Shown: in pieces, positions 1-7,196 of the stretch
Layout of the letters: each line of letters begins with the position of its first letter
How positions within the stretch are numbered: position 1 is the first letter of the stretch
From: Kingella oralis
GTDB taxonomy: Bacteria > Pseudomonadota > Gammaproteobacteria > Burkholderiales > Neisseriaceae
Assembly: GCA_905373195.1 (NCBI GenBank)
Contig: CAJPSG010000014.1
Location: 1-9,824 of the forward strand
Direction: 5' to 3'
Length of the DNA stretch: 9,824 nucleotides
Notes under the pieces: model-generated
Told to the model about the DNA's origin: nothing
The model's database searches: none
The model's input: the letters and a program-made list of their open reading frames with translations, nothing else
Made by a program: the position numbers and the translations under genes

Positions 1-27
1 GGGGTGTAGGGGTAAATTGTTTATTTG

Positions 28-65
28 TTTTCAGGCTGCATTAGGTGGTTGAGGCAGCTTGAAAA
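28..65. terminator. Degenerate DUS inverted pair (hairpin)
   Basis: Two imperfect uptake sequences face each other: TTTTCAGGCTGC at 28-39 and GCAGCTTGAAAA at 54-65. They can pair over 12 positions with one wobble or mismatch around a 14-nt loop. Opposed DUS pairs commonly act as transcription terminators in Neisseriaceae. The gene it would serve lies outside the window on the left, so the role is inferred. Confidence 0.4.
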
Positions 66-277
66 TGAATTTGGCGGCTGGATGGCTTTTGGCGACGCGC
101 CGTTGCCGTTTTGTTTACGCGTGGTTGGGTTGTTTGCAAACAGCGTGCGCAACGAAGTTGCACACCCTATGCCCGTTTTCAGGCTGCCTATCGGGGTTAT
201 CGTTTATGCAAACAAGACCGATAGAACGCCTAGCCCAAAGCCCCAAGCCCATCCATCCGCCCCAGCCTAAACAAATA
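66..277. other. Non-coding stretch with small palindromes
   Basis: No reading frame here resembles a protein I know, and those present run through DUS copies and hairpins. Visible structure: a perfect 12-bp palindrome TGTTTGCAAACA at 131-142, a hairpin with arms GTGCGCAAC (145-153) and GTTGCACAC (157-165), and an exact reverse DUS at 178-189. Whether the palindromes do anything cannot be told from this sequence. Confidence 0.5.
178..189 (-). repeat. DNA uptake sequence (exact)
   Basis: Exact TTCAGGCTGCCT, the reverse complement of AGGCAGCCTGAA. It is a lone copy between the 28-65 pair and the 278-317 pair. Confidence 0.85.
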
Positions 278-318
278 AGGCAGCCTGAAACCCGCATCAA
301 CACGTTTCAGGCTGCCTC
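277..318 (-). terminator. DUS-pair terminator downstream of putP
   Basis: Exact DUS at 278-289 and exact reverse DUS at 306-317 form a hairpin with a stem of about 13 bp. It starts only a few bases beyond the putP stop codon. Read on the minus strand, the sequence after the hairpin is T-rich (TTATTTGTTT), as expected of an intrinsic terminator. It likely ends putP transcription. Confidence 0.75.
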
Positions 319-322
319 TGCA

Positions 323-1840
323 CTACTTGGCTTGGTTATACGCATCGCGCGCTTGGTCAAACCGCGCCAACACGTTTTCTTCGGGCGTTTTGTCGTTCAG
401 CGAAACCAGCCATGCGGCAAGCGTGGCAAGGATAAAGCCGGGCACGATTTCATACATTGTGGGCAGCTCGGCGCGTTTGAGCAGCGGATTAACCACTTCC
501 GCCCACAGCACCACCACCACCGCGCCGGTAATCATGCTGGCAAGCGCGCCCGTTTGCGTTAAACGTCGCCATGTGAGCGACAAGATTACCAAAGGCCCAA
601 ATGCCGCGCCAAAGCCCGCCCAAGCGTAGGCAACCAAGCCCAACACGCGGTTTTCGGGGTTGGCGGCGATGATGATGGAAATGCCTGCCACCGCCAGCAC
701 CATGCCGCGCCCAATCCATACCAGTTCAGATTGCGTGGCGTTGGGGCGGAAAAAGCCTTTGTAGAAATCCTCGGTAATCGCGCTGGAACACAGCAAAAGC
801 TGCGCCGACAGGGTGGACATCACCGCCGCCAAAATCGCCGACAAAATCACGCCCGCAATCCACGGATTAAACAGCAGCGTGGTCAGCGCAATAAACACGC
901 GCTCGGGGTTGCCCTGCATGCTGTTGATTTGCTCGGGATGCGCGCCGAAGTAGGCGATGCCAAAATAGCCCACCATCACCGCGCCCAGCAGGCACACAAT
1001 CATCCACGTCATGCCGATGCGGCGCGCGTTGGTCAGCGATTTCACGTTTTCCGCCGCCATAAAGCGCGCCAAAATGTGCGGCTGCCCAAAGTAGCCCAAG
1101 CCCCAAGCGGCGGTGGAGACGATGCCGAGAAAGGTGGTGCCCGTGAACAGGCTGTTGTATTGCTTGCCGTTGGCATCGGCGGCAGCCTGAATAGCAGCGG
1201 ACACTTGGTCTGCGCCGCCCACGGCTAAATACACCATCACAGGGGTTAAAATCAGCGCAAAAATCATCAGCGTGGCTTGCACCGTGTCCGTCCAGCTTAC
1301 GGCAAGAAAGCCGCCGATAAAGGTGTAGGCAATGGTTGCGCCCGCGCCCAGCCACATCGCTTGCATATAAGTCATATTGGGGAACAGGCTTTGAAACAAG
1401 CGCGCCCCCGCCACCACGCCCGAAGCGCAGTAAACCGTAAAGAAAAACAAGATGATAAACGCGGAGCTTAATTTAATCGCCACGCTTTTGCCGCCGAAGC
1501 GGTGGTAAAAATAATCAGGCAGCGTGAGCGCGTTATTGTTGTATTCGGTGTGCACGCGCAGCCGCCCCGCCACCCACAGCCAGTTGAAATACGCGCCGAT
1601 GGTTAAGCCAATCGCAATCCATGCTTCGGAAAAGCCCGAAAGATAAATCGCCCCCGGCAAGCCCATCAGCAGCCAGCCCGACATATCGCTTGCCCCCGCC
1701 GACATGGCGGTGACAAACGCGCCCAAGCTGCGCCCGCCGAGGATGTAGTCATCAAAATTTTTGGTGGAAAAATAGGCAACCAAGCCAATGCCAAGAACGG
1801 CAACCAGATACAAGCCGAATGTGATGTACATGGGGTTCAT
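323..1840 (-). CDS. putP: Sodium/proline symporter PutP
   Basis: A 505-residue inner-membrane transporter of the sodium:solute symporter family that imports L-proline with Na+. Length matches E. coli PutP (about 500), so it looks complete. The TM2 motif SAGASDMSGW (residues 47-56) carries the aspartate (D52 here, D55 in E. coli) and neighbouring residues needed for Na+ binding. The TM9 motif MSTLSAQLL (341-349) carries the conserved Ser-Thr pair of the second Na+-site region, followed by CSSAITEDFYK. Many hydrophobic segments span the protein. The start at 1840 has a good ribosome binding site, AGAGGG (minus strand, 1853-1848), 7 bases upstream. It is a single-gene unit with its own promoter and a DUS terminator. 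A one-mismatch DUS lies inside at 1180-1191. No proline dehydrogenase gene (putA) is next to it. Confidence 0.95.
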   Translation of the reverse strand: MNPMYITFGLYLVAVLGIGLVAYFSTKNFDDYILGGRSLGAFVTAMSAGASDMSGWLLMGLPGAIYLSGFSEAWIAIGLTIGAYFNWLWVAGRLRVHTEYNNNALTLPDYFYHRFGGKSVAIKLSSAFIILFFFTVYCASGVVAGARLFQSLFPNMTYMQAMWLGAGATIAYTFIGGFLAVSWTDTVQATLMIFALILTPVMVYLAVGGADQVSAAIQAAADANGKQYNSLFTGTTFLGIVSTAAWGLGYFGQPHILARFMAAENVKSLTNARRIGMTWMIVCLLGAVMVGYFGIAYFGAHPEQINSMQGNPERVFIALTTLLFNPWIAGVILSAILAAVMSTLSAQLLLCSSAITEDFYKGFFRPNATQSELVWIGRGMVLAVAGISIIIAANPENRVLGLVAYAWAGFGAAFGPLVILSLTWRRLTQTGALASMITGAVVVVLWAEVVNPLLKRAELPTMYEIVPGFILATLAAWLVSLNDKTPEENVLARFDQARDAYNQAK

Positions 1841-1919
1841 AAGCGTGCCCTCTATTTATGTGTTTGAAAAATAGGAAGAATGCCACAAGAAGTGGTTATG
1901 GTGTTACGCGGCTGGGAAA

Positions 1920-1948
1920 ATATTAACAAAAAATTTACAAAGTAACAA
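1920..1948 (-). promoter_or_regulatory. Predicted sigma70 promoter of putP with overlapping palindrome
   Basis: On the minus strand, TTGTTA (1948-1943) and TAATAT (1925-1920) are separated by exactly 17 bp and match sigma70 -35/-10 boxes well. A perfect 9-bp inverted repeat, TTAACAAAA (1923-1931) and TTTTGTTAA (1950-1958), overlaps the -10 box and abuts the -35 box. It could be an operator, although AT-rich symmetry may arise by chance. The putP start lies about 80 bp downstream. Confidence 0.55.
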
Positions 1949-1958
1949 GTTTTGTTAA

Positions 1959-2089
1959 GAGGAAAATGCGATGGCTCGTATGGCGGCGTGGCGCAGCGAA
2001 AAAATAAGGCGGGCTTTATGCCATGCGGTTGCCGTTTGATATGGGATAACCGTGTGCAGAAGCCTGCTCTGTTAGCGTGGTGTAATTGG
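1959..2089. other. Intergenic spacer, no gene seen
   Basis: This lies between the putP promoter and the terminator of the dnd-like operon. The only open frame (plus strand, 1952-2149) runs through the DUS hairpin and resembles nothing known to me, so I do not call it a gene. Confidence 0.5.
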
Positions 2090-2132
2090 TTTTCAGGCTG
2101 CCTTCACGAATCCTGTAAAGGCAGCCTGAAAA
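2090..2132 (-). terminator. DUS-pair terminator of the dnd-like operon
   Basis: A perfect 15-bp inverted repeat has arms at 2090-2104 and 2118-2132 and a 13-nt loop. Each arm holds an exact DUS (2092-2103 and 2119-2130). It begins 5 bases beyond the stop codon of the dndE-ftsK gene. The left arm, read on the minus strand, ends in a short run of A/T rather than a long T tract. It could work on both strands. Confidence 0.75.
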
Positions 2133-2136
2133 TTAT

Positions 2137-3720
2137 CTACACATTATAGCCATGCAAAAATTGCGTTTTCCCGCCATTCCATTTCACCAAATGGTCGCCC
2201 TTGCCCACCAAATCTTCCGCGCCGCTTTCGCCCAAAATAATGTTAGACGATGATGATTTGGGCACGCGCAAAGCAATCCGCACATTCAAATTATCGCGCA
2301 ACTGCCCGCTCAATGTTTCCGCATCGGGGCGTTGCGTTGCCAAAAGCAAATGAATGCTTGCTGCGCGTGCCTTGATAGCAAGGCGGATTAAATGCTCTTC
2401 TGCATCCTTGCTTACCGCCAGCAAATCCACCAATTCATCAATCACCACCACGATTTTTTTGCGTGATTCATTTTTGTTTTGGTAACGCTTATCCATCTCG
2501 GCAACAAAATATTCCAAGGCTTCATAGGCAGCTTGGGGCTCGCTGATGATTTGTTTACGCCATAAATTCGGATAATGGCTAAACATGGCAAAGTCGTCAT
2601 ATTCTTTGCAATACACAATTGCAATCTCCACTTCATCGGGCGATACCAGCTCAAACAAACTGCGCAACATGGCACGCATCACCACCGATTTGCCCATGCC
2701 TGTTGCCCCCGCTATCACAGCATGCGGCGCAGTGGCGAAATCTTGAAACACCGCCTTGCCTGCTTCATCCAGCCCCAAGCACACGGGCAGCGCAAACTGT
2801 TGCTCTGATGATTTATAGTGCGCTAAGGCAGCCTGAAATTCGGGTTCTTCGTATTTATCCCAATCAGATTCATCGCGCAGCATTTTGATTTCATAGGCAT
2901 GGGGTAAGCCCGAATACTCCTCGGCGCGAACGGCTTTGTCTTCCAGTTTTATCCCCATCGCGGAACAAAATGGTTTGGCTAATTTGCGCCAATCGTTGTA
3001 TTCGGCAAATTGAATCAGATACGAATCATATTTCACGCCGCGCCCTAAAAATTTTTGCTGTTTCACGCCTTTGCCTATGATGCCCTGCAAGGCAGCAACG
3101 ATTTTTTCGCCCATTTCAACGTTGGCGGGTGCGCTGTTTTGTGGTTTCAGGCTGCCTGAAAGTAGCGCGGGCTGGTTAGGGTTTGAAGCAGACGATTGAT
3201 GTGAACTGGCGAGTTGTGCCAATTCGTTGAACAGAATATTTTTGGCTTCTACGATATTGCCATCGTAAACAGCTAGGGCTTTTTGATAACGTTGTTCCAG
3301 CAGAATTGCCCCGTTGTGCCAAGCTAATCTAATGTAGCCAATCAATTGTTGTTTGTTGAATTTATAATTTAAGCCTTCGTTAAACAATCGTTGGCTGATA
3401 TAGGCAAGCCAAAATTTTTCTTCACCTTTTTCGTCTTTTTGGTTGAAACAGGTATTAAATGATGGAATTTCTAAGCCACCTTCTGTTTTGAGTTGTCCTA
3501 CTTCTCTGACCTTCCATTCTTTTACGCCTTTGGTTTTGGCAAAACAAAAAGCAATGCAAAGCTGCGCCCAAGTGTAGTTGTGCATGGTGGGCAGCACACC
3601 ATCATCTTGCAATCGCCGCAAAATGCGTGCCGCTTTGCCGCTGGATTTGATGCGAACGTTCTCGGTAAGCGTGTGCCAAAACTGGCTGTCGCAAACCTTG
3701 CCATTTTCTAGTGCATACAT
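2137..3720 (-). CDS. DndE-like domain fused to FtsK/SpoIIIE-type DNA motor
   Basis: A 527-residue protein with two recognisable parts. Residues about 20-145 resemble DndE, the small nicked-DNA-binding protein of DNA phosphorothioation. VRIKSS...ILRRL at 22-37, WAQLCIAFCFAK at 51-62 and ISQRLFNEGL...GYIRLAWHNGAILL at 108-141 parallel the DndE pattern of an N-terminal VRLS start, an LCRWAFC-like segment and a final LHLHRG helix. After a Ser/Asn/Pro-rich linker (171-200) comes an FtsK motor: LGLDEAGKAVFQDF (315-328), Walker A GATGMGKS (338-345), Walker B VVVIDEL (424-430), ATQRP (461-465), and GAEDLVGKGDHL (500-511). No membrane segments and no C-terminal winged helix (gamma domain) are visible. 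It is last in the operon, 14 bp after dndD, with only a weak ribosome binding site (AAGAGA). The FtsK call is firm. The DndE call rests on pattern resemblance. Confidence 0.8.
   Translation of the reverse strand: MYALENGKVCDSQFWHTLTENVRIKSSGKAARILRRLQDDGVLPTMHNYTWAQLCIAFCFAKTKGVKEWKVREVGQLKTEGGLEIPSFNTCFNQKDEKGEEKFWLAYISQRLFNEGLNYKFNKQQLIGYIRLAWHNGAILLEQRYQKALAVYDGNIVEAKNILFNELAQLASSHQSSASNPNQPALLSGSLKPQNSAPANVEMGEKIVAALQGIIGKGVKQQKFLGRGVKYDSYLIQFAEYNDWRKLAKPFCSAMGIKLEDKAVRAEEYSGLPHAYEIKMLRDESDWDKYEEPEFQAALAHYKSSEQQFALPVCLGLDEAGKAVFQDFATAPHAVIAGATGMGKSVVMRAMLRSLFELVSPDEVEIAIVYCKEYDDFAMFSHYPNLWRKQIISEPQAAYEALEYFVAEMDKRYQNKNESRKKIVVVIDELVDLLAVSKDAEEHLIRLAIKARAASIHLLLATQRPDAETLSGQLRDNLNVRIALRVPKSSSSNIILGESGAEDLVGKGDHLVKWNGGKTQFLHGYNV
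2826..2837 (+). repeat. DNA uptake sequence (exact), in dndE-ftsK
   Basis: Exact AGGCAGCCTGAA inside the motor part of the gene, where it encodes FQAA (about residues 295-298). Confidence 0.85.
3145..3161. repeat. DUS extended to a perfect palindrome, in the domain linker
   Basis: TTTCAGGCTGCCTGAAA is symmetric about its central T. It contains the local DUS reversed (3146-3157) and, forward, AGGCTGCCTGAA (3149-3160), a dialect reported from Simonsiella. It encodes the GSLKP part of the linker between the DndE-like and FtsK domains. Confidence 0.8.
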
Positions 3721-3734
3721 AGTGTTGTGTTCTC

Positions 3735-5789
3735 TTATTCTTCAAAATAGGTGTTGGGTTTGATGTTGGCGAGTTTGCCGCCGCCTTTTAAGCTTTGTGA
3801 TTGAATCAAATAGCTTTTGCCCACGTGTCCTTGTTCGCGCAGATTGCGGTAGGCAGGTGCGCCCAGTTCCGCGCTTTGCACCAAAATAATGACTTGGCGG
3901 TTGAGGTTCATCCAGTAGTCCACAAGGTTATTGCAATGGCGCGTGTCTAGCGAAGTGAGCGGCGTATCCACCACAAAGGGAACTTGGTAATCGGTGATTT
4001 CTGCCAAGGCAGCAATCAGCGTGAGCACCAAAATTTTCTTTTCGCCGTGCGAGAGCGGTTGGAAGTCTATCGGCGTGCCATTTTGGCTAAACAGCGAAAG
4101 TGTGCCGTCTTCGCCAATGGAGATTTGGTTGATTTGCTTGTCGTGAGCGATTTTTTTGTGCAGGCGGCTGGCGGTTTGGCGAAATGCGTCTAGCTTGCTG
4201 CTGCGAAGCTGTTGGGCTAAATCGTCAATCATGCTGCACACGGCGGCGGCGCGGTCGGCTTTTTGTTGTTTGGGCAGGCTGTCCATCAAGTCTTGGGTTA
4301 GGCTTTCCCATTGGGTTTGCAAGCGGCTGGTTTCGCTTTGACTGCGTTCTAGATTGGCTTCTGCGCCGCCGCGTTTTTGGTCAATTTCGCTTACTCTGGC
4401 TTGGGCTTGTTTCAGCGATTCCAGCAGGCGGTCGGTGTTGGCGGCGCTGTCTTTTTGTTGGTCGTATTGCTGGTTGACTTCATGCAAGCGTTGTTCTTGC
4501 TGGTTTTTTTGGTTGTTTAACTGGTCTAAGCCGTTATCGGGTGAGCTGATGCGAGCGATGTTATTGAAGGCAGCCTGAAAACCGTTTTCGTCTAAATAAT
4601 TGTGTTGCATGATTTTGCTGGCGTTATCAGGCAGCTTGTTAAATAGCGAATCCCAAGATTCGCACAGCGCGAGTTTAAGCTGTGCGTTGGCGAGTATTTT
4701 GGGCGGCAGTACTTCTTGCGTATGCGGATTTTGCGTAAAGGTGTGCCAAAATTCTTCCATGCGCGAGGCGGTGTTGTCTTTGCGTTGCTCGTGTTGCAAG
4801 CGGTGGTAATCACCTGTTAATTGGGTTTTCAGGCTGCTTATATCGCGTTCGGGCAGCAGGGCAAGCGGCAAAGCGAGTATGGCAGCCTGAATCTTCTGTT
4901 CTAAATCTTTAATGCTTTGTTCGTATTCGCTCATGCGTGCAATCAATTCGCTGGAATGTTGTGTGCTGCCTGCGCCGCGCAGTTGCGTTTGTATATCGTC
5001 TAGCTGGGTTTCGGCTTCTTCTTTTTGCGCTTCCAATTGGGCCAGTTCTTCGGCGTAGCGGTTGGTTTCGGCGCGGGCATCGTTTAGCTTGCGCTCAGCT
5101 TCTGCAAGCTGCTCTTGTTGTTTGCTGGTGGCGCGGCTGCTGTATAGCTTGGTTTTATACGCCTCCACTTCGGTTTTTAAAAAGTTCAGTAAATCAATGC
5201 CCAGTAAACCATTGAGCGCATTGCTCATCCATGCGCCCGCACCCAATTCTTTGGCACGATTTACCAACTGCTCGCCATCAAAAAAGAAAAAGGGCGAGTA
5301 TTCTGATGGCACGCCATAGTCTTCCAAATAATCTTGGATTTCATCATCGGCAATGGGTTTCAGGCTGCCTTGTTGGATGAGATACAAATGCAATTCGTTG
5401 TCAGCATCTAGGTAGCGGGCTTGGTGGTCAAAATGCCATTTGCGCACAATGCGAATACTGCGTTCGCTCAAAATATGGCTGCCCATCAAATCCATTTCCA
5501 ACACCATTTCGTAGGCGCGGGCAGGCTGTTTGGCGGCTTCTTGATGCAAGGCGCGTTGGATAAAATCATGCGGTTTGAATTTACTGCTATCCAAGCCTGC
5601 GCGTTGAAAATATTGAATGGCATCGTTGCCATATAGGCAAAGATAAATGGCTTCCAGCAGCGTGGTTTTGCCATGCCCATTTTCTGCGCCGATTAACACT
5701 AAATTGCGCCCTTGTTCAGGCGCGGGAAATTCAAATTCGGCTTCGGCGTAGGATTTGAAATTTTTGAGTTTGATTCGCTTAATCCACAT
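3735..5789 (-). CDS. dndD: DndD-like SMC/Rad50-type ATPase of DNA phosphorothioation
   Basis: A 684-residue ATPase with the SMC/Rad50 layout. The N-terminal half has MWIKRIKLKNFKSY (1-14) and Walker A GAENGHGKTT (34-43). FFFFDGEQ at 167-174 is typical of DndD. Glutamine- and glutamate-rich coiled coils occupy about 205-305 and 420-505. The C-terminal half has the ABC signature LSHGEKK (579-585), Walker B FVVDTP (605-610) and a D-loop SLD. No Rad50-type CxxC zinc hook is visible. DndD proteins are thought to supply ATPase or nicking activity during sulfur insertion. I chose the start at 5789, not the longer form at 5822: it opens with the canonical IKLxNFKSY strand, follows the upstream stop codon by one base (TGAAATG), and has a GGA-rich site before it. 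Near or exact DUS copies lie at 4568, 4828, 4880 and 5359. Confidence 0.88.
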   Translation of the reverse strand: MWIKRIKLKNFKSYAEAEFEFPAPEQGRNLVLIGAENGHGKTTLLEAIYLCLYGNDAIQYFQRAGLDSSKFKPHDFIQRALHQEAAKQPARAYEMVLEMDLMGSHILSERSIRIVRKWHFDHQARYLDADNELHLYLIQQGSLKPIADDEIQDYLEDYGVPSEYSPFFFFDGEQLVNRAKELGAGAWMSNALNGLLGIDLLNFLKTEVEAYKTKLYSSRATSKQQEQLAEAERKLNDARAETNRYAEELAQLEAQKEEAETQLDDIQTQLRGAGSTQHSSELIARMSEYEQSIKDLEQKIQAAILALPLALLPERDISSLKTQLTGDYHRLQHEQRKDNTASRMEEFWHTFTQNPHTQEVLPPKILANAQLKLALCESWDSLFNKLPDNASKIMQHNYLDENGFQAAFNNIARISSPDNGLDQLNNQKNQQEQRLHEVNQQYDQQKDSAANTDRLLESLKQAQARVSEIDQKRGGAEANLERSQSETSRLQTQWESLTQDLMDSLPKQQKADRAAAVCSMIDDLAQQLRSSKLDAFRQTASRLHKKIAHDKQINQISIGEDGTLSLFSQNGTPIDFQPLSHGEKKILVLTLIAALAEITDYQVPFVVDTPLTSLDTRHCNNLVDYWMNLNRQVIILVQSAELGAPAYRNLREQGHVGKSYLIQSQSLKGGGKLANIKPNTYFEE
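4568..4579 (+). repeat. DNA uptake sequence (exact), in dndD
   Basis: Exact AGGCAGCCTGAA within dndD, encoding FQAA (residues 404-407). One-mismatch copies lie nearby at 4828-4839 and 4880-4891. Confidence 0.85.
5359..5370 (-). repeat. DNA uptake sequence (exact), in dndD
   Basis: Exact TTCAGGCTGCCT within dndD, encoding GSLKP (residues 141-145). Confidence 0.85.
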
Positions 5790-5790
5790 T

Positions 5791-6018
5791 TCATTGTTTC
5801 CACAGGTTTTCTTCATCATCAAAGATTTTGTCTAGCTGTTTATTCATACCGCCGTATTTGTCGCCTTTGCGCCGCACTTGGCGCATCCATGCCAATAATT
5901 CGGCAATGGTTTCCAGTTTGATTTGATGCGCTTGGCACGTTGTTTCTAATAATGCATGCGCATCGGGGTCGCGCCAAAGCAGTAAATCGCTCACATATTC
6001 TTCGGTTTCAGGGTTCAT
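5791..6018 (-). CDS. Small Dnd-associated protein
   Basis: A 75-residue, charged, probably helical cytosolic protein between dndC and dndD. It resembles the small proteins annotated next to DndC in other DNA modification loci: an LLxRDPDAxxLLExxC segment (residues 7-28), a hydrophobic helix (about 32-44), then a basic RRKGDKYG stretch and an acidic tail. No catalytic motif is visible and I assign no function. The start at 6018 is preferred over the longer form from 6057 because its ATG shares the ATGA with the dndC stop, a 4-base overlap typical of translational coupling. It also begins MNPETEEYV after a site read as AAGGAAGC. The gene stops one base before the dndD start, so all three should be made in step. 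Confidence 0.75.
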   Translation of the reverse strand: MNPETEEYVSDLLLWRDPDAHALLETTCQAHQIKLETIAELLAWMRQVRRKGDKYGGMNKQLDKIFDDEENLWKQ

Positions 6019-7127
6019 GGTTTGCTTCCTTGTTTCAAAATATCTTCTGTCCAACATTGCTTAATTAAATCAATTTCTTGCTTGCTAATCAGTTCGCCTT
6101 GATAAGCAGCCTGAACGGCGAGTAATTTTTCTAAAATCATTTGCCGCGCTTCTATGGTGAATGGGCCTTTGATGTGCTTACCGCCTTTAAAGGTGAGCTT
6201 GCCGTTGCGCCGCTCGGCTTGGCGGTATTCGTCTTTATCGCGGATGCTGACCAACCAATCGCGGAATTCAATCAGCGGCTGAAATTCGGTTTTGCCCACA
6301 TCCACAAAGCCTTGCAGGCTTTTGTCTTTATTGACCACGGTGCACGTCCAGCAGCCAAAACGGCTGGAATTGGTGCCACAACCTGGGGCTTCGTCTTGCG
6401 ATAAAACAATGGGGCATTCGCCGCCTGCCGCTTCGCGGTAGAGTTTAATCAGCGCGTCGTGCGTACCGCCCCAAGGCGGTTGATGCGCGGCGAGAAATTC
6501 CCAAACGTCGTCGGTGCTTAAATCCACAATCGGGCGGTAAACCAAAGCGTTTTTCAGGCTGCCGTGCGGGGTAAGATTGGAGTTTGCTAAGTTGTGATGG
6601 CTTTCTATGCTGGCTTTACGTGTGGATGATTCGTCTTTGCGCACGCCCAACACGATGATAGCTTTGCCGCTTTCGTTGACTTTTTGCAAGATATAGCTGC
6701 TGGTGGGCTGGATTTTGAGGCGGTCGGTACACCAGCGCATAGAACGATTGGGCGTGGGGTAGCCTTTGCCAATCAGCAAAATCCAAAAGGTTTCGTGCAG
6801 CTTGGGCGTGGTGATTTCGCCGTTAATCGGCAGCCTGAAAATTTGCGCGGCAGAAAGTATTTTGTTTAACGTGTCACGCATATGTTTCACCACCAGCGGG
6901 CTCTCCACCAGCGTGTCGTTGGAAACAAAATCAATTTTTCTTTGGCGCAAGCTGGGCGGCAGGGAAAGCAGCATTTCAAACACCAAATGGGCGACGAGGG
7001 TGCTGTCCTTGCCGCCCGAAAAGGTAACAATCCATGGGTAGTTTTGCTCGGAGCTTAAATATTCTTCGGCGATGTTTTCGCGTATGGAATCAAATGGGGT
7101 GGCGGTGTGTATGGGGATGGTTCTCAT
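6015..7127 (-). CDS. dndC: DndC, DNA phosphorothioation sulfurtransferase
   Basis: A 370-residue protein of the PAPS reductase/ATP pyrophosphatase superfamily. The PP-loop SGGKDST (37-43) binds ATP to activate DNA. RWCTDRLKI (131-139, Cys133) and APGCGTNSSRFGCWTCTVV (247-265; Cys250, Cys259, Cys262) give the four cysteines that hold the 4Fe-4S cluster in DndC. This set separates DndC from ordinary CysH. GVRKDESSTR (161-170) and VDLSTDDVWEF (201-211) are also family-like. It seems shorter than many DndC proteins, chiefly at the C-terminus. It is first in the operon, divergent from the XRE regulator. The start at 7127 has only a weak AAGAAA upstream. DUS-like copies at 6104, 6553 and 6828 are one base off. 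Confidence 0.93.
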   Translation of the reverse strand: MRTIPIHTATPFDSIRENIAEEYLSSEQNYPWIVTFSGGKDSTLVAHLVFEMLLSLPPSLRQRKIDFVSNDTLVESPLVVKHMRDTLNKILSAAQIFRLPINGEITTPKLHETFWILLIGKGYPTPNRSMRWCTDRLKIQPTSSYILQKVNESGKAIIVLGVRKDESSTRKASIESHHNLANSNLTPHGSLKNALVYRPIVDLSTDDVWEFLAAHQPPWGGTHDALIKLYREAAGGECPIVLSQDEAPGCGTNSSRFGCWTCTVVNKDKSLQGFVDVGKTEFQPLIEFRDWLVSIRDKDEYRQAERRNGKLTFKGGKHIKGPFTIEARQMILEKLLAVQAAYQGELISKQEIDLIKQCWTEDILKQGSKP

Positions 7128-7142
7128 AATATTTTTCTTATT

Positions 7143-7161
7143 TGCACCTAAAATCGGTGCA
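7143..7161. promoter_or_regulatory. Operator 1 in the divergent control region
   Basis: The 19-bp palindromic site TGCACCTAAAATCGGTGCA has arms TGCACC/GGTGCA. It is nearly identical to the site at 7170-7188, with a centre-to-centre distance of 27 bp. It would cover roughly +1 to +19 of the predicted dndC transcript. The XRE protein encoded alongside is the obvious candidate binder (inference). Confidence 0.7.
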
Positions 7162-7167
7162 GGCGTG

Positions 7168-7196
7168 ATTGTACCTAAAATGGGTGCATATGAGAA
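7168..7196 (-). promoter_or_regulatory. Predicted promoter of the dnd-like operon
   Basis: On the minus strand, TTCTCA (7196-7191) and TACAAT (7173-7168) are 17 bp apart. The -10 box matches in five of six positions and the -35 in about four. The start point would be near 7161. Operator 2 lies between and over these boxes and operator 1 at the start point, so bound regulator should repress. Confidence 0.5.
7170..7188. promoter_or_regulatory. Operator 2 in the divergent control region
   Basis: The site TGTACCTAAAATGGGTGCA differs from operator 1 at two of 19 positions. It ends one base before the ATG of the XRE gene and overlaps the predicted dndC promoter. It could therefore control both directions. 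It carries a TAAAAT that might serve as the -10 box for a leaderless or near-leaderless xre mRNA, which would explain the poor ribosome binding site (speculative). Confidence 0.65.

Noticed and set aside
59..562. A 167-residue plus-strand open frame at the left end
   Set aside because: It runs through DUS hairpins and then antisense to putP, and has no family resemblance.
1952..2149. A 65-residue plus-strand open frame between putP and the island
   Set aside because: It is cysteine-rich and resembles nothing known to me, passes through the DUS terminator, and overlaps the end of the convergent gene.
6015..7127. Plain CysH-type PAPS/APS reductase for the PP-loop gene
   Set aside because: The four-cysteine arrangement (RWCTDRLK plus the CG...FGCWTC segment) and the dndD neighbour fit DndC rather than assimilatory reductases.
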